DNA from: Botryobacter ruber
GTDB lineage: Bacteria > Bacteroidota > Bacteroidia > Cytophagales > Hymenobacteraceae
Length of the DNA: 64,000 nt
Direction of reading: 5' to 3'
Assembly: GCF_003347595.2 (NCBI RefSeq)
Contig: NZ_QCZK02000035.1
Location: 205,590 to 269,589, forward strand
A program made the position numbers and the translations under genes. Under the pieces are notes generated by a model, which was not told where the DNA came from, did no database searches, and worked only from the letters and a program-made list of their open reading frames with translations. Of this stretch, positions 63,732 through 64,000 are shown piece by piece; the stretch's first letter is position 1; every line of letters starts with the position of its first letter.

Positions 63732-63788
63732 CCCCCCTTCATTTGTATTCCTGGCCCCTATGTAAGTGTGGTTATGGTTGTACGTTTG
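63732..63788 (+). promoter_or_regulatory. Paired C-tract promoter G
   Basis: C-tracts at 63732-63737 and 63755-63758 start 23 bp apart; TACGTTTG (63781-63788) starts 26 bp after the second. TGGCCCC around the second tract matches promoter F. It implies that a gene of the same regulon begins right of the window. Confidence 0.7.
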
Positions 63789-64000
63789 GCTTACAAATGT
63801 TTGGTTGTATGAGCTGCTTGAGTAGTTGACTACACGACCTACACATTGATAATTAACCCAGCATCATAGGTAATTTATCATTAGTGTCCAAGTATAATTA
63901 AAAGATTTTCAATTGGTTACAAATGTTATTTTCCGGCATTTGTATTTGTGTGTTGTTAAGTAGTTGATTAAGAGGTGTTTTTTCAAAAGCAGAGATAGAG

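Larger units (their letters stand above)
63613..64000. other. Right-edge intergenic region, 388 bp
   Basis: Contains a terminator and promoter G. No start codon that opens a gene is visible before the window ends; the driven gene lies outside. Confidence 0.65.

Noticed and set aside
1..64000. A defence, phage or toxin system
   Set aside because: No gene in either strand matches such a system; all supported genes fit glycan use, regulation or unknown families noted above.

Overview
The window looks like a polysaccharide-utilisation region of a Bacteroidota bacterium. The evidence is a SusC/SusD pair, a hybrid two-component sensor with an AraC output domain, many lipoproteins and carbohydrate-active enzymes, a type IX secretion sorting domain, and promoters with the Bacteroidota -7 element (TAnnTTTG). 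The moderate base composition and the T9SS tail suggest Cytophagales, perhaps Hymenobacteraceae; that placement is inference. No rRNA, tRNA, CRISPR array, intact transposase or phage gene was seen.

Layout: 1-5241 holds a cut-off sulfatase, two more sulfatases and a GH43 enzyme. 5814-10726 holds a TonB-dependent receptor without a SusD partner and an eight-heme cytochrome c with TPR repeats. 11539-16880 is a compact GH2-sulfatase-sulfatase operon. 17309-18916 is a secreted three-domain metallophosphoesterase, facing the large HTCS regulator on the minus strand (19151-23233). 23691-31388 is sulfatase, GH43, a DUF1800/DUF1501 pair and a SASA-type esterase. 31767-40695 is GH5, aldose epimerase, GH43, a second SusD-less receptor and a NagB/PIG-L fusion. 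41352-46694 is GH30, GH43, a RhaM-family mutarotase and a GH29 fucosidase, with two gene remnants around it. 47533-53418 is SusC, SusD and a DUF3823 lipoprotein. 53863-59836 is GH2, GH97 and GH43. 60529-63612 is a 1027-residue modular secreted enzyme whose catalytic domain I cannot place in a family.

Together the genes suggest breakdown of a sulfated, fucose- and galactose-containing glycan, perhaps with amino sugars. Six sulfatases and an esterase would remove substituents, GH2/GH5/GH29/GH30/GH43/GH97 enzymes would cut the chains, three outer-membrane receptors would import products, and mutarotases and the NagB-like enzyme would feed sugars into metabolism. The exact substrate cannot be read from sequence.

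The most interesting signals lie between genes. Four promoters share a strict architecture: two CTACA-N4-TG half-sites 21 bp apart, with the second starting exactly 35 bp before a -7 element. Three other promoters share a different one: paired C-tracts 23 bp apart and 26-27 bp before a -7 element. About twenty copies of a ~30-bp repeat sit only between genes, usually just after a stop codon or beside a terminator. Two copies with 40 identical bases bracket the SusC/SusD block, and two others bracket a cluster of REP-like hairpins.
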